From an uncultured Alphaproteobacteria bacterium (lineage in GTDB: Bacteria > Pseudomonadota > Alphaproteobacteria > Caulobacterales > Aquidulcibacteraceae): 64,000 nucleotides of DNA. The stretch lies in NCBI GenBank assembly GCA_902826335.1, contig CADEEL010000016.1, positions 3,244-67,243 of the forward strand, read 5' to 3'. Positions 26,195 to 34,382 of the stretch are shown here, piece by piece (the stretch's first letter is position 1; every line of letters starts with the position of its first letter). The position numbers and the translations under genes are program-made. Below the pieces are notes generated by a model, which was given only the letters and a program-made list of their open reading frames with translations, ran no database searches and was not told the DNA's origin.

Positions 26195-27019
26195 ATGCTT
26201 CGCCTGTTTCTCGCGCTTGGGCTCGCCAGCCTGACCATGGCCCAGGCTTCGCCCAGCGCCCAGGCGACGTTCGCGGAGCGGCGCGCGCTGCTCGAGGCGG
26301 ACCGCGCGTGCCGTTATTTCAACGCCGATGTGCGCGCGGCGCTGCAGGCGGGGGCGTTGCAGGCGCGCGGCGCGTTGCTGCGCGGCGGCTGGACCAGCGC
26401 GCGCCTCACCGAGCTTGAGAACGCCGCGATCGCCGCGGCGCAGGCGCGCGCGTGCCGTGACCCGCGCACGCTTGCGGCCGTCGAGCGCGCCCGCACTGGG
26501 TTCGCGGCATGGGCGCGTCTGAATACGATGCGGTTTGACGGGGGAGAACGCGCCTGGGTCGCGCGCCGCGTTGAAGACTCAACCGGATGGCGCCTCGTTC
26601 AGGACCTGCCAGGTGGGGGCGCGTTCGGCCTGCAAGCGTTGGGCCCGCGCCCCTATGTGGCGCTGATGCTGCCACATGCCGGCGCCGGGGCGCCCGCGAC
26701 GGCGGAGATCATCCTGCGCGATACGACGCGCGCGCGCGCGCCTTTGCTCGACGTGCCAGGGCGGCGTGTTCAAGGCCTGCGGGCAGGCGCGCCCACGCCG
26801 GCGATCGCGCGCCACGTGCTCGCGCGCAATCGCACGATTGAAACGTCACGTAGTGGCGCGAGGCGCGTCGTTTTTGCGTTTCCAGATACGCTGCTCGCGG
26901 AATTGGCCGCGCTCGATCCGCGCGAAGCGGCCGAGGTGCGCGTCGGCGGCGCACGCATGCTGATTGAAATTGGCGATCTCGCCGCCGCGCGGGCCTTTTT
27001 GTCCGTTCCGCCCCGCTAA
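26195..27019 (+). CDS. Uncharacterised exported protein
   Basis: 274 residues, not recognised. A signal peptide is visible (MLRLFLALGLASLTMAQA, cleavage about residue 17-19). The mature protein is Ala/Arg-rich with helical N-terminal half (about 25-115, including Cys residues in DRACRYF and ARACRDP) and a beta-type C-terminal half with VVFAFPDTLLAELAAL. It converges on the histidine kinase gene with a 4-bp stop overlap. Codon use matches its neighbours. Periplasmic location is inferred. Confidence 0.65.
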   Translation: MLRLFLALGLASLTMAQASPSAQATFAERRALLEADRACRYFNADVRAALQAGALQARGALLRGGWTSARLTELENAAIAAAQARACRDPRTLAAVERARTGFAAWARLNTMRFDGGERAWVARRVEDSTGWRLVQDLPGGGAFGLQALGPRPYVALMLPHAGAGAPATAEIILRDTTRARAPLLDVPGRRVQGLRAGAPTPAIARHVLARNRTIETSRSGARRVVFAFPDTLLAELAALDPREAAEVRVGGARMLIEIGDLAAARAFLSVPPR

Positions 27020-28236
27020 ACGCGCGGCCCAGCAATCGGCAGTCGCACCCGAATTCTCGCGCCGCCTGCCGGGGCGTCTGACACGATCAGCGCGCCATTG
27101 TGCAATCGAACGAGCGCGCGAGAGAGCGCAAGTCCAAGTCCCGCGCCTTCCGTCTCCGCCCCAACCGAGCCGCGATCAAACCTTTGGCCCAGCCGGGCGC
27201 GCAAGTGCGCGGGAATGCCTGGCCCCGTATCGGAAACCTCGATGAGAACATCGCGATGGCGCTGGCGCGCGGCGATCCCCACGCGTCCGCCGTGCGGCGT
27301 GAACTTGACGGCGTTGCCGATGAGATTCGTGAGCACCTGGCGCAGCGCAAGCGGGTCCGCGCGCAGGCGCAGCGGCGCCGATGGCAGCTCAACATCGAAC
27401 TCGATCAATTTCGCGGAAGCCGATCCATGGGCCTGCGCCGCCACATCGCGCGCCAATTCAGCGACATCGACATCCTCCAACTCCAGCGCGTAGCGCCCCG
27501 CTGCGATGCGCGAAAGGTCGAGGCGTCGGTTGATCAATTCGAGGAGCTGGCCGCCGCTCGCGCGGATGAGGCCGGCGTATTCGGCGTAACGCTCATCGAG
27601 GTCGCCGAACACCCGATGTTCGATCATGTCCGCGAAGCCGACAATATGATTGATCGGCGTGCGCAATTCGTGCGCGGTCTCCGCGATGCGCAAGCTTGCG
27701 GCGTCGCCGTCGCGCCGGCCATCGCGCGTCAAGAGGATGAGCGCGTTGAGAAAGAGCCCCGCTGTCGCGAGCATCTCCGGCGCGGCATTTAGCTCACTGC
27801 TCCCGCGGCCATGGCCGGCCCAGGCGGCCGCCACATAGCCCGCCGCCGAAGCGACGGCCGCGGCGACGATCAAGCGCGTGGAGCCAAACGTCGCGGCATA
27901 GGCCAAAGGCACGGTGAAGAGGAGGGCGAGCGGACTCACAGCGCCGCCCATGCTCGCGGCCAGCATCGTGGCGGCCGCCACCCAGGCGAGAAGGAAATAT
28001 AGCCGCGCCCAGGTTTGCCCGAGCCGCGACAGCAGAATAAAGCCCACCAGCGCCGGCGCGACGGCGATCAAGGAAACGTTCCCTATTTGATCCAGGGGCG
28101 CGCCAAAACGCCACGCCAATGCGAGAACGAGCACCGCCGCGCCCAGCCACGCCCACAGCGTCAGGGCCAAGCGCCCGCGCGCCGGGCTGTGCGAAAAGTC
28201 GGACCTTACTGAAACTTGTGTTGGCGCCACTTCCAT
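27016..28236 (-). CDS. Membrane sensor histidine kinase, DivJ/PleC-like
   Basis: 406 residues from the ATG at 28236 (a longer frame from 28305 would run into the divergent promoter region). About six TM helices fill residues 20-170. HisKA follows with H-box AHELRTPINHIVGFADMIE and an ATPase domain with NLIGNAVKFTPHGG, DTGPGIP and GLGLALSRALVRLHNG. The FADMIEHRVFG dimerisation helix resembles DivJ/PleC-type cell-cycle kinases of Caulobacterales. No receiver domain is present and no partner regulator is adjacent, so the target is unknown. Confidence 0.85.
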   Translation of the reverse strand: MEVAPTQVSVRSDFSHSPARGRLALTLWAWLGAAVLVLALAWRFGAPLDQIGNVSLIAVAPALVGFILLSRLGQTWARLYFLLAWVAAATMLAASMGGAVSPLALLFTVPLAYAATFGSTRLIVAAAVASAAGYVAAAWAGHGRGSSELNAAPEMLATAGLFLNALILLTRDGRRDGDAASLRIAETAHELRTPINHIVGFADMIEHRVFGDLDERYAEYAGLIRASGGQLLELINRRLDLSRIAAGRYALELEDVDVAELARDVAAQAHGSASAKLIEFDVELPSAPLRLRADPLALRQVLTNLIGNAVKFTPHGGRVGIAARQRHRDVLIEVSDTGPGIPAHLRARLGQRFDRGSVGAETEGAGLGLALSRALVRLHNGALIVSDAPAGGARIRVRLPIAGPRV

Positions 28237-28365
28237 ACCCGCGCGTAAAAGGCTCTTAACGCCTTGAGTGTGATCGTGGCCCGTCGGCGGCGCGGAGGGA
28301 AGCATACTCCCCCGGCGGGCACGAGGCCCACGACAAGCGCATGGACAGATGAGCGGAGTGAGCGG

Positions 28366-29469
28366 ATGCGGAAGCTAGCGGTCCTGACGACCACGGCGGC
28401 GATTGCCCTTTTCGGTGCGGCCAGCGCCCAGAATGCGACAGCGCCAGCCCCGCGCGCGCCAGCGCCGCAGGGGCCAGCCGCAACCGCGCAAGGCAGCACC
28501 GTGCAGACCTCGATACATGCCTATGCCGCCTACCACAGCGACATTGGCGATTTGCGCGCGGCGCGCGTCGGCAACGCCAATGAACTCGAGCGCGCGCTCG
28601 ACATCGCGGCCCGCCATAACCGCGATGCGCTCAGCCGCGGCTGGATCGCCTATGGCGCAATGACGGCGGCGCAGTCCCCGGCATTTGTCGCCGGCGTGCG
28701 CGAGGCGGCGGCGCATTATGGCCGCGACGCGGTAATCCGTGGCATGTCCGTCGATCCGGGTTGGGCGCGGCTACTGCGCGGGGGCGACGAAGCCACGCGC
28801 ATCGTCTTGAATTCGGCCACAGCCGACGCCGCGCGCATCATCGCGGTCGCCGATCGCTACCGCGAATTGGCTTATGGGCTGCAGCGTCAAGGCTGGGCCA
28901 ACGCCGTCGCGCCGCAACAAGCCGCGCGGGTGCAGCGTATACGCGGCTTGAGCGCCGGCGCGCTCAGCGTGCCGCCCGGTGACTTGGCGGCCAGATTTAA
29001 TGTGATGCCGGTGACTTTGACGCCGCAGACGGACCCAACCGTTTTCGGCGGCCGTCGCTTTTGGGACTCGGTGCGCGGCAATGGCGGGGTAACGGAAGCA
29101 GCGTCCGCCGCGCCAGGGTCGTGGCGGGTCAAGCCAGAGCGCGGCGAGGCGGTCAATCGCATGACCACGATCGCCGCCTTGCAAGCCCTAGGCGCGGCCG
29201 AGTCCAACCCAACGCTGATTGACCGCCTGCTGAATGAGAGCCGCTCGCGCGATTGCTTGGAAATGGCGCAATTGCAGCTCTTCCAATGCATGTCCGCGGC
29301 GCGCTTCCGCTATGAGAACGCGTTCTGCATGGGCCAGCACGCGCTCCGCGATGTCGGCCTGTGCATCAGCGGCATCGCCCAGCCGGCGCCCGCGCCAGGC
29401 CAAGCGCCGCTCGCCGCCGCGCAAACGCCGGCGCTCGCGTCTCAAGCGATCTCACGCCCCAACCACTGA
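28366..29469 (+). CDS. Uncharacterised exported protein, Ala/Pro-rich N-terminus
   Basis: 367 residues from the ATG at 28366, chosen because it opens a clear signal peptide (MRKLAVLTTTAAIALFGAAS). A Pro/Ala-rich linker follows (about 23-50), then a helical domain starting TSIHAYAAYHSDIGD. A Cys-containing region is near 305-350 (CLEMAQLQLFQCMS). No known family is recognised. It overlaps none of its neighbours and precedes sufE by 41 bp. Periplasmic location is inferred. Confidence 0.65.
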   Translation: MRKLAVLTTTAAIALFGAASAQNATAPAPRAPAPQGPAATAQGSTVQTSIHAYAAYHSDIGDLRAARVGNANELERALDIAARHNRDALSRGWIAYGAMTAAQSPAFVAGVREAAAHYGRDAVIRGMSVDPGWARLLRGGDEATRIVLNSATADAARIIAVADRYRELAYGLQRQGWANAVAPQQAARVQRIRGLSAGALSVPPGDLAARFNVMPVTLTPQTDPTVFGGRRFWDSVRGNGGVTEAASAAPGSWRVKPERGEAVNRMTTIAALQALGAAESNPTLIDRLLNESRSRDCLEMAQLQLFQCMSAARFRYENAFCMGQHALRDVGLCISGIAQPAPAPGQAPLAAAQTPALASQAISRPNH

Positions 29470-29510
29470 CAAGGCTTGCGGGGGCCGCGCGCCAAGCGCA
29501 TGTCCCGCCT

Positions 29511-29942
29511 ATGGCCGGGTCAGAGACAGACGCCGCAATCGATGAAGTTGCGCGCGAATTCGCGCTCCTTGGCGATTGGGAAGAGCGGTATGGGCACATC
29601 ATTGATCTCGGCAAGGCGCTTGAGCCTCTGAGCGAGCCTGAACGATGCGAGGCGAACAAGGTTCGCGGCTGCGCCAGCCAGGTCTGGCTGACTACCCATG
29701 TGCGTGACGGCCGGCTGTATTTTCGCGGCGACTCCGATGCACTCATCGTGCGCGGGCTGATCGCCATTCTGCTGCGCATTTTCTCCGGGCGAACATCCCA
29801 AGACATCTTGGCGGCTGACCCACGCGCCGCGTTCAGCCGCCTCGGCCTCGCCGATGCGTTGACGATGCAGCGCTCAAACGGCGTCATCGCCATGATCGAG
29901 CGTATGCGCCACGACGCTGCGGCGCTCGGCGCCGCCACGTGA
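29511..29942 (+). CDS. sufE: SufE cysteine desulfuration protein
   Basis: 143 residues. The ATG at 29511 begins MAGSETDAAIDEVAREFALL, the normal SufE N-terminus; the frame extension before it overlaps the previous gene. Catalytic Cys54 is in NKVRGCASQVW. SufE takes sulfane sulfur from SufS and stimulates Fe-S cluster assembly. It is not in a suf operon here. The last 69 bp overlap the 3' end of the DUF6456 gene on the opposite strand, an unusually long convergent overlap. Confidence 0.94.
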   Translation: MAGSETDAAIDEVAREFALLGDWEERYGHIIDLGKALEPLSEPERCEANKVRGCASQVWLTTHVRDGRLYFRGDSDALIVRGLIAILLRIFSGRTSQDILAADPRAAFSRLGLADALTMQRSNGVIAMIERMRHDAAALGAAT

Positions 29943-30698
29943 CGCCAACTGCGCCAACGCCAATTTCAGAGCGATTTTAGCCGAACGCGGCGGCCAGCAC
30001 TGGCGACGTTCGAACTCCTCCAGCCCACGCCCTTCGATCACCAACGCCACCGCAACCCGGCGCAACGCCGGCGCCAGGAAGGCGAGCGCCTCTTCAACTC
30101 GGCGGCGCGCGTCCAAGCCGATCGCCAGCGCGCCCTCGCGCCCGCCGCCGGGTCCGCGCGCATTACCGCTCTGCGGACCCGCCGCGAGATCCAAGCCGCG
30201 CATGAGGCCGATCTGACCTTTCTCCCAATCCACGCCGAGCCGATGGGCGGCGTCGATTTCATCGGGCGTGAGCCACGAAGCGCCGCGGGACGACTTGAGC
30301 CGCGCCAGGCGGGCGCGCAGCGCGAACGGTTCGTAGCCGCGCACGGCGCGCTCATCGCCGTCATCGTCCATGACCGGCCGATCGACGACAGCGCCGTGCT
30401 GCGCCAGGTATCGTTCGCTGGCGCGCGCGCCAAGCCGCGCCGCGCGCGCGACCCCGGCGCGCGTCAGCCGATAACCAGACCCGTCTTGCATCGCCTCCAC
30501 CACGCCGTCCGCGATCAAATTTCGCGTCTGCCCTTCGCTCAGCCGGCAAAAGGGCCTGCGCCGGCGATCCTTGCCCGCGAAGACGCCGTAGCCCGCTTGG
30601 CGCGGATCGGGCGCAAGACGCGCGTCCGGCTCCGCCAACCGCTTGATCGCACGCTCAATAGCGCGGTCCTGACCAGGCGCAGATTGAAGCGCGCTCAT
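29874..30698 (-). CDS. DUF6456 domain protein
   Basis: 274 residues. The start at 30698 overlaps the helix-turn-helix gene stop (ATGA). The N-terminal half looks like a winged-helix (EGQTRNLIADGVVEAMQDG then YRLTRAGVARAA). The C-terminal half is DUF6456, with DEIDAAHRLGVDWEKGQIG, a basic ARRRVEEALAFLAPALRRVA helix and WPPRSAKIALKLALAQLA. In alphaproteobacteria this gene regularly follows a DnaA-like HTH gene, as it does here, so the two probably act together in DNA binding (inference). Confidence 0.8.
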   Translation of the reverse strand: MSALQSAPGQDRAIERAIKRLAEPDARLAPDPRQAGYGVFAGKDRRRRPFCRLSEGQTRNLIADGVVEAMQDGSGYRLTRAGVARAARLGARASERYLAQHGAVVDRPVMDDDGDERAVRGYEPFALRARLARLKSSRGASWLTPDEIDAAHRLGVDWEKGQIGLMRGLDLAAGPQSGNARGPGGGREGALAIGLDARRRVEEALAFLAPALRRVAVALVIEGRGLEEFERRQCWPPRSAKIALKLALAQLASRGGAERRSVVAHTLDHGDDAV

Positions 30699-31069
30699 GC
30701 GGACCGCCGCCGCATCGACGCCGTCCAGTCTCGCGGCTGCGGCGTTTCCTGAAGCGCGCATTCGAGCGCGCCGATCCAACCGTCAAAGGCCGGGTCGTCG
30801 CGCCGCTCCTCGATCACGTGGCAGGCGTGCCCAGCTGTTGAGCGATCACGGGCGAAGGCCGCCGCGACCCGCGCCAAACTCATTTCGAACACCACATGGC
30901 ACAAATACATCGCCACCTGGCGGCCGAATGTAACGGCGGTCGCGCCCCGGCCCTCTTCCGCGAGCGCGCGCGGCGCGACGCCGACCGCGAACCCCGCCAC
31001 CGCCATAGCCAAGCGCGCGTGCGCCCGGTCCATGCGATCGCCTTCCTCATCGACGACATCCCTCTTCAC
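30695..31069 (-). CDS. DnaA domain IV-like helix-turn-helix protein
   Basis: 124 residues from a GTG at 31069, chosen because GGGAGG stands about 6 bases upstream; an ATG at 31033 is the alternative. The core FGRQVAMYLCHVVFEMSLARV, split across two helices, with AAFARDRSTAGHACHVIEE, is the DnaA C-terminal DNA-binding fold without an ATPase. It is coupled by ATGA to DUF6456. An IS1595 element begins 64 bp upstream of the start, so native promoter control is probably altered. Confidence 0.8.
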   Translation of the reverse strand: MKRDVVDEEGDRMDRAHARLAMAVAGFAVGVAPRALAEEGRGATAVTFGRQVAMYLCHVVFEMSLARVAAAFARDRSTAGHACHVIEERRDDPAFDGWIGALECALQETPQPRDWTASMRRRSA

Positions 31070-31071
31070 CT

Positions 31072-31079
31072 GGTCCTCC
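31072..31079 (-). promoter_or_regulatory. Ribosome binding site of the HTH gene
   Basis: Minus-strand GGAGG-containing purine run a few bases before the GTG at 31069. It favours the GTG over the internal ATG at 31033. Confidence 0.6.
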
Positions 31080-31124
31080 CTTAGGCTGTCTGGGGGCAGA
31101 CTAACCGAAACGGGCAGGTGTAGG

Positions 31125-31132
31125 ATTACTTT
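31125..31132. repeat. Target site duplication, left copy (ATTACTTT)
   Basis: The 8-bp sequence is identical to 34809-34816 and directly abuts the left inverted repeat. Confidence 0.93.
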
Positions 31133-31153
31133 CCTAATTATGCACTTGACATA
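31133..31153 (+). repeat. Left terminal inverted repeat of the IS1595 element
   Basis: Perfect 21-bp inverse of 34788-34808. It carries an inward TTGACA (31146-31151) that can act as a -35 box. Confidence 0.95.
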
Positions 31154-31181
31154 GGGCGCCCCCATAGCTAGGTTGTGGCTA
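31146..31181 (+). promoter_or_regulatory. Inward promoter in the left end; transposase mRNA may be leaderless
   Basis: TTGACA at 31146-31151, a 17-bp spacer, then TAGGTT at 31169-31174. The expected transcription start falls about 7 bases later, at or next to the A of the ATG at 31181. No Shine-Dalgarno sequence precedes that ATG. Confidence 0.5.
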
Positions 31182-32134
31182 TGGAAACCGCCGATCTCAC
31201 CAATCCGATCTTCACTGACGAGGAAGCCGCCCGCGTTCATCTGGAAGGGCTGCTTTGGCCGCACGGCCCGGTGTGCCCGCGCTGCGGCGTGGTCGCGGAA
31301 GCGACCTTGCTTGCCGGCAAGAGCCACCGTCCGGGCCTGTGGAACTGCCGTCCTTGCGACGAGCCCTTCACCGTCACGGTCGGGACCGTGTTCGAGCGCT
31401 CGCACATCCCGCTCAATAAGTGGCTTCTGGCGATGCACCTCATGGCCGCCAGCAAGAAGGGCGTTTCGGCGCTTCAGCTTCAACGGATGCTCGGCCTCGG
31501 CTCCTATCGGTCGGCCTGGTTCATGGCGATGCGCGTGCGTGAAGCGATGCGCGAGACGGGCACGGGCCCGCTGGGCGGCGAGGGCCGGATCGTGGAAGCA
31601 GACGAGACCTATTACGGCCGCAGCAACACGGGCGCGCCGACGACCCCGAAGGGCATGACGCGCCCGCATAAGGATCGTCGCCCAAAGCGCGCGGTTGTGG
31701 CTTTGGTAGAGCGCGGCGGCAACGCCCGCGCGTTCCATGTCGCGGACGCGGACAAGGAAACGGTTGCGCGAATTGTGACGGACAACGTCGCGCTGGCCTC
31801 GCGCCTCCACACCGATGAAAGCCGGCTCTATGTGGGCGCCGACGAGCACACTGCGACGCACGAAACGGTCAAGCACTCGGCCGGCGAATATGCGCGCGGC
31901 GATGTGCATTGCAATTCCGCCGAAGGTTTTTTCGGCGTGTTCAAGAAGGGCATGACCGGCGTTTATCAGCACTGTGATGAGAAATACCTCGCGCGGTATC
32001 TCGACGAGTTTTCATTCCGCCACAACACCCGCACCAAGCTGGGGTTCAGCGATAAAGAACGTGCGGCGCTTGCGGCCAAAGGTGCTGCGGGCAAGCGCCT
32101 CACGTTGCACCAGCCTGAAAGCCACAGCGCTTAA
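31181..32134 (+). CDS. IS1595-family transposase
   Basis: 317 residues. An N-terminal zinc ribbon (CPRCG and CRPCD pairs) is followed by the helical domain FTVTVGTVFERSHIPLNKWL and an ISXO2-like DDE domain. Catalytic acidic motifs are VEADETYYG and HTDESRLYVG. The HCNSAEGFFGVFKKG and EFSFRHNTR segments mark the C-terminal IS1595 signature. It is intact and full length. The start is the ATG at 31181; an in-frame GTG lies 6 bp upstream. It is probably driven from the left inverted repeat. Confidence 0.95.
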   Translation: METADLTNPIFTDEEAARVHLEGLLWPHGPVCPRCGVVAEATLLAGKSHRPGLWNCRPCDEPFTVTVGTVFERSHIPLNKWLLAMHLMAASKKGVSALQLQRMLGLGSYRSAWFMAMRVREAMRETGTGPLGGEGRIVEADETYYGRSNTGAPTTPKGMTRPHKDRRPKRAVVALVERGGNARAFHVADADKETVARIVTDNVALASRLHTDESRLYVGADEHTATHETVKHSAGEYARGDVHCNSAEGFFGVFKKGMTGVYQHCDEKYLARYLDEFSFRHNTRTKLGFSDKERAALAAKGAAGKRLTLHQPESHSA

Positions 32135-32233
32135 GCGGCGGCGCGCCCGACCAGTCGAACCCTCCGAGGGCTGGAACCCCTACGAACCGCGATTGCCAGG
32201 GATCGACTGAGGCGCCGACTCCGCACAAACAGT

Positions 32234-32265
32234 TAGGCCCGCAACGCGTCAACGTTGCGGGCCTA
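32234..32265 (+). terminator. Strong hairpin downstream of the transposase
   Basis: A perfect 13-bp stem (TAGGCCCGCAACG and its complement) with a 6-base loop, 100 bp after the transposase stop. Only a weak T-run follows, so it could terminate transcription or mark the junction between the transposase and passenger modules. Confidence 0.6.
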
Positions 32266-32364
32266 GTAATTTCGCCGTTGCGCCGGCGAGCCCAGAAGGC
32301 GATCGGACTTTCGCTGAATCGCGGCTCTCGGTCAACGGCGCTCTAATGAGAAGGAGCGCCCACG

Positions 32365-32676
32365 ATGTCCAACACGCCCCTGAGCAATCCAATCGAAGAG
32401 CTGCACGCGAAAATCGATGCGCAGGGCCTCTTACTTTGCCTGATAGTCGGCCACATCGTCAATGTTTCTCCAGGCTTCCCATCTGTCGTCATAGAGGCCC
32501 TGGAGAATCAGTCGCCACTGTATCCGGCAGACGATCAGCCCGCGAACCTTGAGCAAGCCTTGCGTGTACGTGAGCGAGCGCGCAACATCCTTCTTGCGGA
32601 CATGGAGGCATGGTTTCCAGCAAAGCGGCCAGATAATCCGCCGGGCTCGGCCAATCAACAAGGCGATAACGACTAA
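32365..32676 (+). CDS. Passenger ORF, small uncharacterised protein
   Basis: 103 residues, not recognised. AGAAGGAG lies at good spacing before the ATG at 32365, so translation is likely. The N-terminal part (LHAKIDAQGLLLCLIVGHIV) is a single amphipathic to hydrophobic helix; the C-terminus is polar with PDNPPGSANQQG. It lies in the IS1595 element in the same orientation as the transposase. No function can be assigned. Confidence 0.55.
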   Translation: MSNTPLSNPIEELHAKIDAQGLLLCLIVGHIVNVSPGFPSVVIEALENQSPLYPADDQPANLEQALRVRERARNILLADMEAWFPAKRPDNPPGSANQQGDND

Positions 32677-32760
32677 TGGTATCGTTGGGCGTCGGCATGA
32701 TCGTTCCTTCGGCTTAGATGGCGTCGAGCGATTATGGCGCCGTCCATGGAAGCGAGGCGC

Positions 32761-33246
32761 TCACTCTGCGCCGGCGGCGCCAAATCCAGCCGGCGCGGGA
32801 CGCTCAATGCCAATCACGAATATGACGATGAAGGCGACGGCGGTCGAAAGCGTTCCCGCGATTGTATACGCGGCGCTTGGAATGGCGCCGCTCGATCGAT
32901 AGATTGCAGCCAGAATAAGTGTGCAGGCCAACGCGGCGACGACAAACGCGATCATTCCGCCGATCAATCCGCCGCCCCAATATAAGACGCCAACATGTTG
33001 GGGGCGCCGATGCGGCATGAAGGCGATGACGGGGGTGGAAATAAGCAGGAAGAATAGTCCGGCGCCAAATGTCTCCGCAGCCTCCCCGACAATGACGGCG
33101 GAAACAGACAGACTCGGCGAGACGTTGGCGCTCAGCATGCCGTCGCTTAACAACTCTGCCGCGATCCCAAGGGCCGTGAGGATGGCGGCATAGAGGATTG
33201 CTTTCGCGAGCCTCCAGAATGTGAATAGGGCGACGAAATTGCGCAT
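32761..33246 (-). CDS. Passenger ORF, four-helix membrane protein
   Basis: 161 residues from the ATG at 33246. Four hydrophobic stretches are visible at about 5-30, 45-70, 88-112 and 122-145 (for example GGLIGGMIAFVVAALACTLI), with a loop FMPHRRPQHVGV between helices 2 and 3. It has no recognised family. A perfect 20-bp stem-loop (33250-33303) sits 4 bp before the ATG and would occupy the ribosome site. A GTG at 33303 is the alternative start. Its role in the element is unknown. Confidence 0.6.
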   Translation of the reverse strand: MRNFVALFTFWRLAKAILYAAILTALGIAAELLSDGMLSANVSPSLSVSAVIVGEAAETFGAGLFFLLISTPVIAFMPHRRPQHVGVLYWGGGLIGGMIAFVVAALACTLILAAIYRSSGAIPSAAYTIAGTLSTAVAFIVIFVIGIERPAPAGFGAAGAE

Positions 33247-33249
33247 TTT

Positions 33250-33303
33250 GTGTCCCCGCGTTCGCCCGCCCGGCGCCAGCCGAGCGGGCGAACGCGGGGA
33301 CAC
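33250..33303. repeat. Perfect 20-bp stem-loop before a passenger gene
   Basis: Arms 33250-33269 and 33284-33303 (GTGTCCCCGCGTTCGCCCGC and its exact complement) with a 14-base loop. On the minus strand it ends 4 bases before the ATG at 33246. A second, imperfect pairing (GCCCCGCTT at 33315 with AAGCGGGGC at 33362) lies next to it. Confidence 0.9.
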
Positions 33304-33445
33304 GAGGAAAGCGCGCCCCGCTTATTCCCCGAGGGTCTTGTATTCAGCGAGACGCCCGACAAAGCGGGGCCTCGTGTTCACGCGCAAAGCGCATCGCCGC
33401 CGGTGATCAAGCCGAGCGCGACGGGCGGACTATTTCATGGGAATC

Positions 33446-33464
33446 GAAGGGCTGCTAGCCCTTC
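33446..33464 (-). terminator. Hairpin overlapping the stop of the 52-residue passenger gene
   Basis: 8-bp stem GAAGGGCT/AGCCCTTC with a 3-base loop; the TAG stop (33455-33457) lies within it. There is no T-run. Confidence 0.45.
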
Positions 33465-33613
33465 TTCGCGGGCTGGCGCTTGGCTGGCGGACGGCGGCGC
33501 GGTTCGTCCTTGTGCTTCTTCGGCGGCGTTTTCAGCATCCGTAACGCGATCTCGTCGCAGCGGCGGGCAGCCTCTTCCGGGTCTAGCGGATCATCATCCC
33601 CAGGTTTCGTCAT
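33455..33613 (-). CDS. Passenger ORF, small basic protein
   Basis: 52 residues from the ATG at 33613. The N-terminus is acidic (DDDPLDPEEAARRCDE), the middle reads ALRMLKTPPKKHKD, and the C-terminus is Lys/Arg/Pro-rich. Similar small acidic-basic proteins are frequent in alphaproteobacterial genomes and have no function assigned. Its ATG shares two bases with the divergent ATG at 33612 (CATG), so the two genes are mirror partners with no intergenic space. A longer frame from 33637 is possible. Confidence 0.6.
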   Translation of the reverse strand: MTKPGDDDPLDPEEAARRCDEIALRMLKTPPKKHKDEPRRRPPAKRQPAKKG

Positions 33614-34382
33614 GAGAATTCCTGACCTCGCTAACAACTCCCTCCCCGCTGAAGAGCGGGAAGACGGCTCGTTCCTAAACTGGCTGTGCAGCTGCCTGAA
33701 TCTCTATGCGGTTCGGCTTGAAGATGCGCTCGATCTCTTTGAGATATTCGATGCCGAAAGGGAGACGGCCAGCCAACAATCCATGCGCGACTTGCGCGAG
33801 CTTGCAGAGCTGATGCAGGGCGCCGGCAGCATACCGATCGAGATCGCGGCGCCATTTCTTCAGATGGGCGAGGCTGTCGGTAAAGCCAGGCGCCGCTGCG
33901 AGATCGCGGCGCGCGATGCTGTGATGAGCGTTTATCATTTCGGCCATGTCGTTGACGCCATCCGAACCAATATCGACAACACTTGTCCCAGCCTACGCGC
34001 CGCGTTTGATATTGCGGGCATGGAACAGGCCGTCGAGGAGTATCGCGCCAAATTCCCAAGCGCGTCGGTGCTGCGCAACGGCATCGGCCACTCAGCTGAG
34101 AACGCGAGGGATCGCGCGGCGGCTAAGTACAATTCGGTGAAACTTCGGGATGGAAATGTGATCGAGGCGTTTTGGGGCAGGCTCGCGGGAAGCCGATTTC
34201 TCATAACGCTCGCGGGCCGCGCCGATGCAGGGCAGCCGGCGCCGGGCGTTCTCGCGACGTTCGATCTCACTAGAGAAACTTTGGCCGATCTGCGCACCGT
34301 TCAGTCCAAAATCTATGATGCGTTTGCGCCAGCAGTAGCCCTCACTTGGCAACTTCCCCGCCCCCCGAAAGAAGGCGCTTAG
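33612..34382 (+). CDS. Passenger ORF with HEPN-type RX4H motif
   Basis: 256 residues from the ATG at 33612. It is mostly helical, with a helix bundle (about 20-150) and the motif VLRNGIGHSAEN. There Arg155 and His160 form RX4H, the catalytic pattern of HEPN ribonucleases (R-polar-X3-H). A beta-rich tail follows (FLITLAGRADAGQ, about 195-240). HEPN proteins are often toxins or anti-phage RNases. No nucleotidyltransferase (MNT) partner is visible nearby. The assignment rests on one motif in a helical context. It overlaps the converging 127-residue gene by 41 bp. Confidence 0.6.
   Translation: MRIPDLANNSLPAEEREDGSFLNWLCSCLNLYAVRLEDALDLFEIFDAERETASQQSMRDLRELAELMQGAGSIPIEIAAPFLQMGEAVGKARRRCEIAARDAVMSVYHFGHVVDAIRTNIDNTCPSLRAAFDIAGMEQAVEEYRAKFPSASVLRNGIGHSAENARDRAAAKYNSVKLRDGNVIEAFWGRLAGSRFLITLAGRADAGQPAPGVLATFDLTRETLADLRTVQSKIYDAFAPAVALTWQLPRPPKEGA

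Noticed and set aside
28264..28365. N-terminal extension of the exported protein at 28366
   Set aside because: It would place a basic 34-residue stretch before the signal peptide and overlap the promoter region of the divergent kinase.
32346..32552. Second frame overlapping the small passenger ORF
   Set aside because: The frame starting at 32365 has a good ribosome site and ends with an independent stop; the other frame has neither a site nor plausible composition.
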